From Halalkalibacter suaedae (GTDB lineage: Bacteria > Bacillota > Bacilli > Bacillales > Bacillaceae_D), in assembly GCF_017939705.1 (NCBI RefSeq), contig NZ_JAGKSQ010000007.1, positions 124,001 to 188,000 of the forward strand: 64,000 nucleotides of DNA. The letters are read 5' to 3'. This document shows positions 36,586-44,803 of this stretch, in pieces. Made by a program: the position numbers and the translations under genes. The notes below the pieces were generated by a model, which was not told the DNA's origin, did no database searches, and saw only the letters and a program-made list of their open reading frames with translations. Numbering within the stretch: the stretch's first letter is position 1; each line of letters opens with the position of its first letter.

Positions 36586-36615
36586 GAACTGGACAAGTTG
36601 TTCAGTTCTTTTTTT
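36586..36615 (+). terminator. orphan Rho-independent terminator
   Basis: GAACTGGACAA / TTGTTCAGTTC forms a near-perfect stem, followed by seven T. No reading frame ends just before it; the nearest upstream gene already has its own terminator 370 bp away, with R2 between. It may end an unannotated small transcript from about 36480, or premature transcripts. The stretch 36616-36740 holds nothing I recognise. Confidence 0.6.
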
Positions 36616-36749
36616 GTTCACATTTCAGACACAATTGAGGTTGTAATTAGCGAAATAAAGTAAGCCTTTTCATTGGCATAACTATGCGGTTCTTTCGGCG
36701 CTATATTCTGAATCTTTCAATAGTATATAAAATTATAACGATATTTCTT

Positions 36750-36766
36750 TGTCAGATTATCTTACA
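36750..36766. promoter_or_regulatory. TnrA/GlnR box 1 of glnA
   Basis: TGTCAGATTATCTTACA fits the consensus TGTNA-N7-TNACA at every fixed position. Its centre is about 50 bp upstream of the predicted transcription start (about 36808). Confidence 0.8.
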
Positions 36767-36772
36767 TACTCA

Positions 36773-36801
36773 TTGCGAAAAAATGGTGAAAATCATAAAG
36801 T
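36773..36801 (+). promoter_or_regulatory. candidate sigma-A promoter of glnA
   Basis: TTGCGA (36773-36778), 17-bp spacer, TAAAGT (36796-36801). It lies between the two TnrA/GlnR boxes, as expected for repression by a pair of bound dimers. Confidence 0.5.
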
Positions 36802-36817
36802 AGACATAACAAGTTGA

Positions 36818-36834
36818 TGTCACAAAACATTACA
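36818..36834. promoter_or_regulatory. TnrA/GlnR box 2 of glnA
   Basis: TGTCACAAAACATTACA is again a perfect TGTNA-N7-TNACA. It lies just downstream of the predicted transcription start and 68 bp from box 1. The ATG at 36834 overlaps its last base, which argues that translation starts at the later ATG (36855). Confidence 0.8.
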
Positions 36835-36854
36835 TGAAAAGGAAGTGTTTGGGG

Positions 36855-38216
36855 ATGGCAAGTGTATCTACACCAACAAGAGAGAGCTTAGTTGAATCAA
36901 TAAAAGAGACAATCAAGGAAAAAAATGTAGAGCTTCTACACGTTCAGTTTGTTGATATCGAAGGAACGTTAAAGCATGTAACAGTTACAGCTGAGCAAAT
37001 CGACCAAGTGGTAGAAGGAAGAGTTATGTTCGACGGTTCTTCTATTGCAGGTTTTACACCTATTAATCAATCAGATCTATACTTAGATCCAGATCTAACA
37101 ACATTCGCAGTTTTACCATGGACTGAACAAGAAGGTTATTCTGAAGCTCGTTTCATTTGTAGCGTAAAGAAGCCTGATGGTTCTGACTTTGCTGGAGATC
37201 CGCGTAATGTTCTAAAAAAAACAGTTAAGCGTGCTGCAGACCAAGGCTATTCAATCAGCGTAGGTCCTGAGCTAGAATTCTTCTTATTCGAAACAGATGA
37301 TTACGGACAACCAACACTACGCACTCAAGATGTAGGTGGTTACTTTGAAACATCACCAAAGGATTTTGGTGAAAAAGTTCGTCTTGAAATCTATAAAGCT
37401 TTGAAAATGATGGGCTTCACAATTGAAGCATCTCACCACGAAGTAGCAATTGGTCAACATGAAATTAACTTTAAGTATTCAGATGCTCTAGGAGCTGCTG
37501 ATGCTGCAACAACATATAAGTGGGTCGTTAAAACAGTTGCACAACAATTTGGCTACTTTGCGACATTCATGCCTAAGCCACTTGCTGGTGAAAACGGTAG
37601 TGGAATGCACGTTAACATCTCTTTATTTGATACAGAGAAGCAAGAAAATGCATTCTATGATGAGTCTGATGAGCTTGCATTATCAGAAAAGGCTTACCAA
37701 TTTATAGCTGGTCTTATGGACAATGTAAAGGATTTTGTTGCTGTAACAAACCCATTAATTAACTCATATAAGCGTCTAGTGCCTGGTTATGAAGCACCTT
37801 GCTATATCGCTTGGTCTGCATCAAACCGTTCAGCATTAATTCGTATCCCGGCTTCACGCGGGGCAGGTACTCGTGTTGAAATTCGTTGCCCAGATCCATC
37901 TGCAAACCCGTACTTTGCATATGCAATCATCGCAGCTGCAGGTCTTGATGGGGTTGAACGTGAGTTAACACCGGTTCCATCTGTAAATGCAGATATTTTC
38001 CACATGACTAAGGATGAGTTAGATTCTCGTGGGATTGAAAACCTACCAACTAGCTTAGAAGCAGCGGTTAATCGTTTCGAGGCAGGAGAAATTGGCTTGA
38101 AAACATTAGGTGAGCATTCATTTGGTGAGTACGTTGCACTTAAGCGTGCAGAATGTGATGCATACCGTCTTGCTGTAACAGATTGGGAAGTTAAGAGATA
38201 CCAATCTAAGTTTTAA
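36855..38216 (+). CDS. glnA: glutamine synthetase type I (divergent copy)
   Basis: 453 residues from the ATG at 36855 (AAGGAAGTG upstream; the ATG seven codons earlier lies in an operator). GS-I motifs: VMFDGSSIAGF, GPELEFFLFE, NGSGMHVNISLF, NPLINSYKRLVPGYEAPCYIAWSASNRS and RGAGTRVEIRCPDPSANPY. The residue equivalent to Arg62 of B. subtilis GS, which mediates glutamine feedback, is Pro69. No glnR lies directly upstream, unlike the usual glnRA operon. Two TnrA/GlnR boxes precede it. It makes glutamine from glutamate and ammonia. Confidence 0.9.
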   Translation: MASVSTPTRESLVESIKETIKEKNVELLHVQFVDIEGTLKHVTVTAEQIDQVVEGRVMFDGSSIAGFTPINQSDLYLDPDLTTFAVLPWTEQEGYSEARFICSVKKPDGSDFAGDPRNVLKKTVKRAADQGYSISVGPELEFFLFETDDYGQPTLRTQDVGGYFETSPKDFGEKVRLEIYKALKMMGFTIEASHHEVAIGQHEINFKYSDALGAADAATTYKWVVKTVAQQFGYFATFMPKPLAGENGSGMHVNISLFDTEKQENAFYDESDELALSEKAYQFIAGLMDNVKDFVAVTNPLINSYKRLVPGYEAPCYIAWSASNRSALIRIPASRGAGTRVEIRCPDPSANPYFAYAIIAAAGLDGVERELTPVPSVNADIFHMTKDELDSRGIENLPTSLEAAVNRFEAGEIGLKTLGEHSFGEYVALKRAECDAYRLAVTDWEVKRYQSKF

Positions 38217-38231
38217 TAATCAAATTAGTTT

Positions 38232-38278
38232 AGCTTGTCGACAAGTCTCTATTATGAGAAGTCGACAAGCTTTTTTTT
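38232..38278 (+). terminator. terminator after glnA
   Basis: Stem AGCTTGTCGAC / GTCGACAAGCT with an 18-base loop, followed by eight T. Confidence 0.9.
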
Positions 38279-38481
38279 ATTGATGAGAATTGCGGTGAGA
38301 GGTGTTTCGAAATCCTTATTAGGTAAAATAGTTTCCCTTGATTACCGGTTTCTAATGTAGGTCATCTGTGTTTCCAATACTATCTTTAATTCTATGAACA
38401 GTGTCCTAATATTTTCAAGAATACTATAGAGAAAATATCTATATTATTCAAAGTAAATATGCTACATTTTGAAGAAGTGTA

Positions 38482-38518
38482 ATAAAAGGAAAGAAGTTGA
38501 AGCCTTCTCCTTTTATTT
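38482..38518 (+). terminator. hairpin in the leader of the RodA-like gene
   Basis: ATAAAAGGA ... TCCTTTTAT with a partly paired interior, about 45 bp before the gene start. It may be a weak terminator or attenuator. The rest of the 346-bp gap 38217-38562 holds the glnA terminator and AT-rich sequence. Confidence 0.4.
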
Positions 38519-38562
38519 GAATGTTAGGAATCATACTTGAGAGGTTTTAGGTGGAGGGTGCA

Positions 38563-39741
38563 ATGGACACTGGCAAAACATATATGCAAAAAATTGATTA
38601 TTCGATTTTATTTTTTATTTTCCTATTAATGTGTTTTAGTCTGTTAGCGATAAATAGTGGTTCTGGTCAATACTATAGCAATGATCCAACGTTCTTTGTT
38701 AAAAGACAAGTGATTTGGTTCGTAATTGGTTTCTTTGCTGTTGCCGGGATGATGATATTTGACTATGACTTGTACAAAAACCTTACATACACAATGTATG
38801 GGGTTGGCTTGTTGTTATTGCTTCTCGTCGCCTTTTCTCCACTCGGTGTCTATCAAAATGGTGCACAGTCATGGCTTGATATTGGGATTGGGACATTTCA
38901 ACCATCGGAGTTTATGAAGATATTTCTTATACTGGCATTAGCTAAAGTAATGAGCTCGATCACACGGCGGAAGGAAATAAGCTTCAAGTCAGATGTAATG
39001 ATTGTTATGAAAATTATGGCATTGTTTATTCCGCCTTTCTTATTAGTGTTGAGAGAACCAGACCTTGGAACGGCATTAGTGCTCACAAGTATTGTTGCAA
39101 CAATGCTGCTCATGTCAGGTATTACTTGGAGAATGTTAACGTTACTATTTACACTTGTCATTGCTGGGCTAGGAACTTTAGTGTGGTTGTTTTTTTATAG
39201 GATTGATCTCTTTTCTCTATTTATTAAAAAGCATCAGCTCGATCGTTTCTATGGATGGCTTAGTCCTGAAGAACATTCGGCTGGCTATGGCTATCAGTTA
39301 GTCGAAGCGATGAAGGGGATTGGCTCTGGTCAGCTTTATGGGAGTGGCTATTTACAAGGGATTCAAACTCAGACTAATCGTGTTCCTGAATTGCATACTG
39401 ACTTTATCTTCACAGTGATTGGAGAAGAATTTGGTTTCGTTGGTGCGACAGTCTTAATTATCATTTACTTCCTAATGTTTTATCGAATGATTATCATTGC
39501 TGCGACCTGCAATAATCTATACGGAACATACCTTGTTTCAGGGATTATTGGCTTTCTAGTTTTTCAAGTATTTGAGAACATAGCGATGACAATTGGGCTG
39601 ATGCCAATTACCGGTCTTCCGTTGCCGTTTGTTAGCTATGGTGGAACCTCCTTGTTGACGAATATGGTTGCGATTGGCCTTGTTTTAAATGTAGGAATGA
39701 GGACGAAGCATTATATGTTTCAGGTTGATGAGGACAACTAA
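38563..39741 (+). CDS. FtsW/RodA/SpoVE family glycosyltransferase
   Basis: 392 residues from the ATG at 38563, preceded by GGAGGGTG. About ten membrane segments. SEDS motifs: GAQSWLDIGIGTFQPSEFMKI, LREPDLGTALV, LDRFYGWLSPEEHSAGYGYQ, HTDFIFTVIGEEFGF and LPFVSYGGTSLL. SEDS proteins polymerise peptidoglycan from lipid II with a partner class B PBP. The closest type appears to be RodA (elongation), but the lack of a neighbouring PBP leaves a paralogue role open. Confidence 0.85.
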   Translation: MDTGKTYMQKIDYSILFFIFLLMCFSLLAINSGSGQYYSNDPTFFVKRQVIWFVIGFFAVAGMMIFDYDLYKNLTYTMYGVGLLLLLLVAFSPLGVYQNGAQSWLDIGIGTFQPSEFMKIFLILALAKVMSSITRRKEISFKSDVMIVMKIMALFIPPFLLVLREPDLGTALVLTSIVATMLLMSGITWRMLTLLFTLVIAGLGTLVWLFFYRIDLFSLFIKKHQLDRFYGWLSPEEHSAGYGYQLVEAMKGIGSGQLYGSGYLQGIQTQTNRVPELHTDFIFTVIGEEFGFVGATVLIIIYFLMFYRMIIIAATCNNLYGTYLVSGIIGFLVFQVFENIAMTIGLMPITGLPLPFVSYGGTSLLTNMVAIGLVLNVGMRTKHYMFQVDEDN

Positions 39742-39869
39742 GTTGGTTTAGGTCAAACTTTTTGTATGTACACAATGTTTTCATTTGGTATTAGGGATAT
39801 TTTGTATTACAATAGAGATAAGCTAGGTATTACTTAGCATTATTAAAACAAAACACTGGAGGAATATCG

Positions 39870-41201
39870 TTGTCTATTGAAGTTTTTATACTTGTTTTTC
39901 TGATTATCCTTAATGCATTTTTTGCGGCGTCTGAGATTGCTTTAATTTCATTAAATGATAATAAAGTAAGACTAATGGCGGAATCAGGAGATAAAAAGGC
40001 AATCTTACTACAAAATCTATTATCTGAACCAAGCCGTTTTTTAGCAACAATTCAAGTAGGTATCACGTTAGCTGGATTTTTAGCGAGTGCTTTTGCTGCA
40101 GGTAGCTTTGCCGGTCAATTAGCAACTTTTCTTTATGACTTAGGTATACCACTTTCATTACATTGGTTGGAAAACATTTCCGTGGTATTGATTACCTTAG
40201 TGTTATCCTATTTCACATTAGTCATCGGAGAATTGGTTCCGAAAAGAATCGCGATGCAAAAGCCAGAACCGATAGCAATGTTTGTTGTTAGACCGCTAAC
40301 TGTTTTATCTAAAGTTACAGCTCCTTTTGTGAAATTACTGACACTATCTACAAATGGAATTGTACGATTATTTGGAATTGATCCAAATGCAAATGATGAA
40401 CAAGTGACAGAGGAAGAAATCAGGATGATGGTTGATGTAGGTGAAGAAAGAGGAGCCATTCAAGATAATGAAAAACGAATGATTAATAATATCTTTGACT
40501 TCGATAATACGACGGTGTCGAGCATCATGATTCACCGCACAAATATTACAGCTATTCCTGTTACCTCAACCTTAAAAGAGGTAGTGCGCTTCATCAATAT
40601 TGAAAAATACACAAGATTTCCTGTCTATGATGAGCATATTGATAATATAATCGGTGTTCTTCATGTTAAGGATGTTCTACAATACATGGAAAATGGAATT
40701 GAGGAAGACTTTAGTTTAGAGAAGCTAATTAGGGATCCGTATTTTGTTAACGAATCTAAAGTCGCTGGTGATCTTTTTAATGATCTCCAAAAAGACAAAA
40801 TCCATCTAGCTGTTGTCATTGATGAGTTTGGTGGAACGGCAGGGATTGTCACACTCGAAGATCTATTAGAGGAACTAGTTGGTAATATTTTTGATGAACA
40901 TGACGAAGAGATATTTGAATACAGTCAATTAGATGAGAATACGTTGCTAATTAATGGGACATTGAGCCTGCACGAGGTAGGAAAGCTTTTGCGAGTTCAG
41001 TTTCCAACAGAGGACTTTGATACACTAAGTGGATTTATTGTAGGGCAGCTTGGTTATATCCCAGTTGAACCTGAGGATAATAAGAGATCAATTGAATTCA
41101 AAGACTATCTTCTCACCGTTGAGGAAGCTGATGAGAAAAAAATTACTAAAGTTAAAATAACAAAAGTCACATCCCCACAAATCGACCCTGAAGAAGAGTA
41201 G
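39870..41201 (+). CDS. CNNM/CorC-HlyC family membrane protein (hemolysin-like)
   Basis: 443 residues from a TTG with TGGAGGAA upstream. An N-terminal DUF21 domain of three to four helices (LNAFFAASEIALISLND, LATIQVGITLAGFLASAFA, LGELVPKRIA) is followed by two CBS motifs (about 205-330, MIHRTNITAIP and VIDEFGGTAGIVTLEDLLEELVGNI) and a CorC-HlyC C-terminal domain. Relatives act in Mg2+ export or homeostasis, such as B. subtilis MpfA/YhdP. Its terminator lies 320 bp away, beyond an R1 repeat. Confidence 0.85.
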   Translation: MSIEVFILVFLIILNAFFAASEIALISLNDNKVRLMAESGDKKAILLQNLLSEPSRFLATIQVGITLAGFLASAFAAGSFAGQLATFLYDLGIPLSLHWLENISVVLITLVLSYFTLVIGELVPKRIAMQKPEPIAMFVVRPLTVLSKVTAPFVKLLTLSTNGIVRLFGIDPNANDEQVTEEEIRMMVDVGEERGAIQDNEKRMINNIFDFDNTTVSSIMIHRTNITAIPVTSTLKEVVRFINIEKYTRFPVYDEHIDNIIGVLHVKDVLQYMENGIEEDFSLEKLIRDPYFVNESKVAGDLFNDLQKDKIHLAVVIDEFGGTAGIVTLEDLLEELVGNIFDEHDEEIFEYSQLDENTLLINGTLSLHEVGKLLRVQFPTEDFDTLSGFIVGQLGYIPVEPEDNKRSIEFKDYLLTVEEADEKKITKVKITKVTSPQIDPEEE

Positions 41202-41273
41202 CAAACTAAGATGAGCAATGATCTTAATATTTCAGGAGAACCTTATTACACTTAAGGTAACTAAAAATAAAAT

Positions 41274-41516
41274 AAAAAAAACAGGCTGGGACAAAAGTGA
41301 TTTGATAAAAGAAAACCGAACAATGATAGTTGGCGGAAGCAAACCGCTCCTGAAATACACTTCGCTTTCCGTGGGAAGCCGGTGAGCCTCCTCGTCTACG
41401 CCTGTGGGGTCTCACCTTTGGCTTTTTAATCCCACAGGAGTCTACGTGTATTTCATCCGCTACGTGAGTGCCTTGTTCGGTATTTCAGTTAGATACTTTA
41501 GTTATTCTCAACCTGA
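41274..41516. repeat. R1 repeat copy e (inverted)
   Basis: Complementary in orientation to copy d: AACAGGCTGGGACAA at the left, then GCTCCTGAAATACACTTCG, TTTCCGTGGGAAGCCGG, TGTGGGGTCTCACC, GACTCC-type arm and CGTGTATTTCATCCGC, ending in TTAGATACTTTAGTTATTC. The right outer end is degenerate. It lies between the CNNM stop and that gene's terminator, so it should be part of the 3' untranslated region. The convergent gap 41202-41794 holds R1e, the terminator and R2b. Confidence 0.85.
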
Positions 41517-41518
41517 AT

Positions 41519-41556
41519 AAACCACCTTTAAGAAATACTTGAAGGTGGTTTTTATT
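41519..41556 (+). terminator. terminator downstream of R1 copy e
   Basis: Stem AAACCACCTT / AAGGTGGTTT, loop of about 12, then TTTATTTAG. It presumably serves the CNNM gene, 318 bp upstream. Confidence 0.8.
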
Positions 41557-41634
41557 TAGTTTTATCATTGTAAAAAATAGTAGAAGTTGTATGAGTTTTA
41601 TAAGTAAAAGAAAAGAAGTAGATTCCTCGTTTCT

Positions 41635-41775
41635 CCTCTAACAAAGCGGACGGGATGGGAGGGCCGACTCCTGCAGGAAAAAAGGGCAGATGGAAATCCA
41701 CCGGCGGAGCCGGTTAGTTCCATGCCCTCCTGCGGAAAGCGTGCCCCCCATCCCGGTAGCGAAGCCGAAGTTTCT
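41635..41775. repeat. R2 GC-rich repeat copy b
   Basis: Nearly identical to 36285-36440: GCGGACGGGATGGGAGGGCC, the inner hairpin ATGGAA..ACCGGCGGAGCCGGT..TTCCAT, CTCCTGCGGAAAGCGTG and CCCCCCATCCCGGTAGCG. Same orientation as copy a. It lies immediately downstream of rarD. Confidence 0.85.
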
Positions 41776-41794
41776 TATCGTAGATTCTAACTAG

Positions 41795-42742
41795 CTAAAC
41801 AGCCTTCTTTATCTTAGTTGATGCCTTAGAAAATCGATTAACGAATCTCTGAAATACTTGAGTTTTAGCAGTCGTAAAAATCAATAACCCGATCCAAATA
41901 AACAGAAAAGCGATAAATTGAATCCCGCTAAACGGTTCTTTATATAAGAAGATTCCCAGAAAAAGCATAATAGTCGGACCGATATACTGTAAAAATCCAA
42001 TAAGTGACAGGGTAATGCGTCTCGCCCCGATTGCAAATAGTAGCAAAGGAATCGCAGTTACTGCCCCTGCCCCGATCAAAAGCATTGTCACATCTATTTG
42101 CTCTACGCCAAATGAGCTAGAATTAGCAGGTTGCCCGTAGAACCACATTAGAAACAAGAGAGCAAATGGAGTCATAAGTAATGTCTCGATGGTAAGGCCT
42201 GTCATTGCACCAGCATTGACTAGTTTCTTCATTAAACCATACACACCAAAGGAGAAAGCTAGAATAAAGGCCACCCATGGTACGACACCGTAATAAACTG
42301 TCAGAATCAACACACCGATTGAAGCAAAAACCATGGCAATTGTCTGCCAACGTGTGAAGCGTTCCTTTAGGAAGAGCAGTGCGAGTAAGACATTGAGAAG
42401 GGGATTAATATAATAGCCTAAGCTAGCTTCAATCACCCGATCATGGCTAACTGCCCAAATAAAGACAAACCAATTTAATGTAATAAAGCAAGAAGCGAAA
42501 ATCATTCCGAGTGCTGGTTTTAAATGAGAAAAAATATAGCGAAATTCAGTAAAGGCTACTCGTAACTGGCCTCTACATGCTAAGATAATGATCATAAAGA
42601 CAAGCGACCAAATGATTCGGTGGGCTAGAACCTCACTAGCAGAAACTGATTCAAGCAGCTTCCAGTAAAGAGGGAGTACACCCCAGAGGATATAGGCGCC
42701 GATCGCCGCAAATACACCTAATTTGTAATCCGATTGTTGCAT
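41795..42742 (-). CDS. rarD: RarD-type EamA family transporter
   Basis: 315 residues from the ATG at 42742 (AAAGGACG upstream). Ten hydrophobic segments in two EamA halves. YKLGVFAAIGAYILWGVLPLYWKLL, SHDRVIEASLGYYINPLLNVLLA and FLQYIGPTIMLFLGIFLYKEPFSG are the RarD signature. It is a drug/metabolite exporter-like protein; substrate unknown (chloramphenicol sensitivity is the name-giving phenotype in pseudomonads). Stand-alone. Confidence 0.85.
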   Translation of the reverse strand: MQQSDYKLGVFAAIGAYILWGVLPLYWKLLESVSASEVLAHRIIWSLVFMIIILACRGQLRVAFTEFRYIFSHLKPALGMIFASCFITLNWFVFIWAVSHDRVIEASLGYYINPLLNVLLALLFLKERFTRWQTIAMVFASIGVLILTVYYGVVPWVAFILAFSFGVYGLMKKLVNAGAMTGLTIETLLMTPFALLFLMWFYGQPANSSSFGVEQIDVTMLLIGAGAVTAIPLLLFAIGARRITLSLIGFLQYIGPTIMLFLGIFLYKEPFSGIQFIAFLFIWIGLLIFTTAKTQVFQRFVNRFSKASTKIKKAV

Positions 42743-42832
42743 GTTAGACGTCCTTTCTAATGACAATATTTCCATCTTACACAACTATACAGAAAAAGCC
42801 TAACGTATATACTTGGAAAAAGGAGAATTAAT

Positions 42833-43510
42833 ATGAAAAAAATAAACGCAGTTATTTTCGATATGGATGGTGTCATTTCAAACACCGTGCCACTTCACTT
42901 TGAAGTAAATAAAAAGGTCGCAGATGAAGTGGAGATTGCCTATACAACGGAATGGAATCAACAGCTACAGGGCTTAAGTCGCCGAGAAACAGTCAAACAG
43001 ATTGTTGAGAAATCTGGCAAACAACTAACAATAGAAGAATTCGATCAACTATGTGAAAAGAAAAATACATACTATCGAACATTACTAGAGTCGCTCACCG
43101 TGAGCGATGCCCAACCGGGGATGCCTTCTTTTATTAAAAGCTTGTATGAAATGGGAATGCCAATGGTTGTTGCCTCAGCAAGTCAAAATGCCTCATTTGT
43201 GCTCTCGCAGCTTGACCTCCTTCAGTATTTCAAGGCGGTTGTTGATGTAACGAAGCTAAAGAAGGGAAAGCCTGATCCTGAAATCTTTTTGAAAGCTGCA
43301 AGTCTAGCTGGGGTAAATTCTGATGAATGTGTTGCAATTGAAGACGGAGAACCAGGCCTAACCGGAATCCTGCAAACAGATATGTATTCAGTTGGAATTG
43401 GTCAGGAAGAGCATCTCAAACGAGCGAATGCGCATTTCTTATCCACTCAAGAATTAACGATTCCATCATTAGAAAGCAAGCTAAACGAGAAGAATATGAC
43501 ACTGTATTAG
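42833..43510 (+). CDS. HAD-superfamily phosphatase, beta-phosphoglucomutase-like
   Basis: 225 residues. HAD motif I FDMDGVISNT, motif II VVASAS, motif III lysine in KKGKPDPEIFLKA, and motif IV IEDGEPGL, where the second acidic residue is moved relative to the common EDSxxG. The cap domain lies between about 15 and 85. Most similar in layout to beta-phosphoglucomutase or small sugar-phosphate phosphatases. AAGGAG precedes the ATG. The next gene follows after 6 bp. Confidence 0.75.
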   Translation: MKKINAVIFDMDGVISNTVPLHFEVNKKVADEVEIAYTTEWNQQLQGLSRRETVKQIVEKSGKQLTIEEFDQLCEKKNTYYRTLLESLTVSDAQPGMPSFIKSLYEMGMPMVVASASQNASFVLSQLDLLQYFKAVVDVTKLKKGKPDPEIFLKAASLAGVNSDECVAIEDGEPGLTGILQTDMYSVGIGQEEHLKRANAHFLSTQELTIPSLESKLNEKNMTLY

Positions 43511-43516
43511 GAAGGT

Positions 43517-44248
43517 GTGGGGAAGTTGACGTTACTACCAGATCAGATTCATGAATCCTGGGTTCCATTTTTAACAAAGGCTAGACAAGAGGAGATCGCC
43601 GAAATTGAACAAAAGATAGGCGATAACTACAATCCAACAGATCCAAGTGTTATTTTGCGCTTCCTCACCGTTAATTTGGATCAAGTCTCAGTTGTGTGGC
43701 TTGGACAAGACGTCTATCCGATGGAGGGCGTTGCAACTGGTCGTGCCTTCGAGGTAGGGGGATTAGCGAGCTGGAATCGACCATTTCGTCAAGTTTCATT
43801 GAAGAATATTATTCGATTAATCCATAAAACAACAAATGATATTGCTAACTATGAAGAAATCAAATCATTTAAAGAGATTCAAAAGGAGCTCGAGGAAAAG
43901 AGATTTTCACTAGCCGCACCCAATAAGTGGTTTAATAAGCTGGAAGAACAGGGTGTCCTATTCTTAAATACCTCCTTTACTTGTGAGGTAGGTATACCAA
44001 ATAGTCACAAGGATATTTGGGCCAACTTTTCTCAAGCAGTGTTACAGTACATTTCAAACAGAAACCCAAACATTATCTGGTTCCTATGGGGGAAAGAAGC
44101 GATCTCGAATAAGCAATACATTAAAGCTGGTATCTTTTATGAAAGTAGACATCCAATGATGTGTAGCTCAAAATATCCAGACGACTTCCTTAAATTCGAA
44201 GGGTTCAAGGCGACGAAAGAAAAAATAGACTGGTTAGGAAATGTGTAA
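43517..44248 (+). CDS. divergent uracil-DNA glycosylase family protein
   Basis: 243 residues from a GTG (a TTG three codons later is also possible). Family-1 landmarks are altered: GQDVYP (63-68) stands for GQDPYH, FLNTSFTCEVGIPNSH matches the LLNTxLTV block, IIWFLWG matches LLWG, and HPMM stands for HPSP. The catalytic-water Asp and the minor-groove His are retained. It could excise uracil or another base, or be a non-standard paralogue of Ung. Followed by a 555-bp gap. Confidence 0.7.
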   Translation: MGKLTLLPDQIHESWVPFLTKARQEEIAEIEQKIGDNYNPTDPSVILRFLTVNLDQVSVVWLGQDVYPMEGVATGRAFEVGGLASWNRPFRQVSLKNIIRLIHKTTNDIANYEEIKSFKEIQKELEEKRFSLAAPNKWFNKLEEQGVLFLNTSFTCEVGIPNSHKDIWANFSQAVLQYISNRNPNIIWFLWGKEAISNKQYIKAGIFYESRHPMMCSSKYPDDFLKFEGFKATKEKIDWLGNV

Positions 44249-44289
44249 CCGAAGGCAACCCCCAAAACGCTAATAAGTGTGTTCTAAAG

Positions 44290-44480
44290 ACCTATGCGGA
44301 CATATGATCCCTTAATTTCGGGTAAACTCTCATTCTAGTATTTTAAAGGACATATGATCCGTTATTTCATATAAATCTTGAGAAAAAGACTGTTATGGAA
44401 CCGAATAACGGATTGGATGTCCGATCACTCCATTCTAACCCGCCCTTTTCATTGATTAGCGGATCATATGTCCGCAACTA
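44290..44480. repeat. R4 repeat copy b
   Basis: Forward motifs GCGGACATATGATCCCTTAA (44296) and AAGGACATATGATCCGTTAT (44346), then inverted motifs ATAACGGATTGGATGTCCG (44405) and TAGCGGATCATATGTCCGC (44457). Outer motifs pair with each other over about 20 of 22 positions and the inner motifs also pair, so the element can fold into one long hairpin. TTATTTCATATAAATC after the second motif is shared with copy a. Confidence 0.8.
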
Positions 44481-44684
44481 ACCATGTCACAGGATTACTA
44501 GCTCTCTTCTTCCCTTTCTCAAAAATCATCCCCCCTTTAAGACTCGATATTTAACCAAACCCTCTTTTTGACACCACCCAACCAATAAAAAAACAACCTA
44601 AACTATAGTTATCTGAAAATTCCGCTATCCATACTCTCCCTTTGAAGTAAGCCTTTTCAGCCCAAAAGCCGTAGTTAATTAGTA

Positions 44685-44701
44685 TGTAAGCTAATCTTAC
44701 A
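44685..44701. promoter_or_regulatory. TnrA/GlnR box upstream of amt
   Basis: TGTAAGCTAATCTTACA, a perfect TGTNA-N7-TNACA. Its centre (44693) is about 49 bp upstream of the start predicted from the TATAAT at 44730-44735, the distance at which TnrA is known to activate nrgAB in B. subtilis. The -35 region is poor, as expected for an activated promoter. Confidence 0.85.
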
Positions 44702-44729
44702 ACAAGGTGGATTCAGAAAATTTAGAACG

Positions 44730-44735
44730 TATAAT
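44730..44735 (+). promoter_or_regulatory. -10 element of the amt promoter
   Basis: Consensus TATAAT with no recognisable -35 at 16-18 bp (nearest TGGATT). Together with the upstream TnrA box this suggests positive control. Confidence 0.6.
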
Positions 44736-44803
44736 AAAGACTAACAAGAGATGTTAGCTTCTCTGACGCTGACATGTCTAACATTCGAGGGGAGAGATTT
44801 TAC

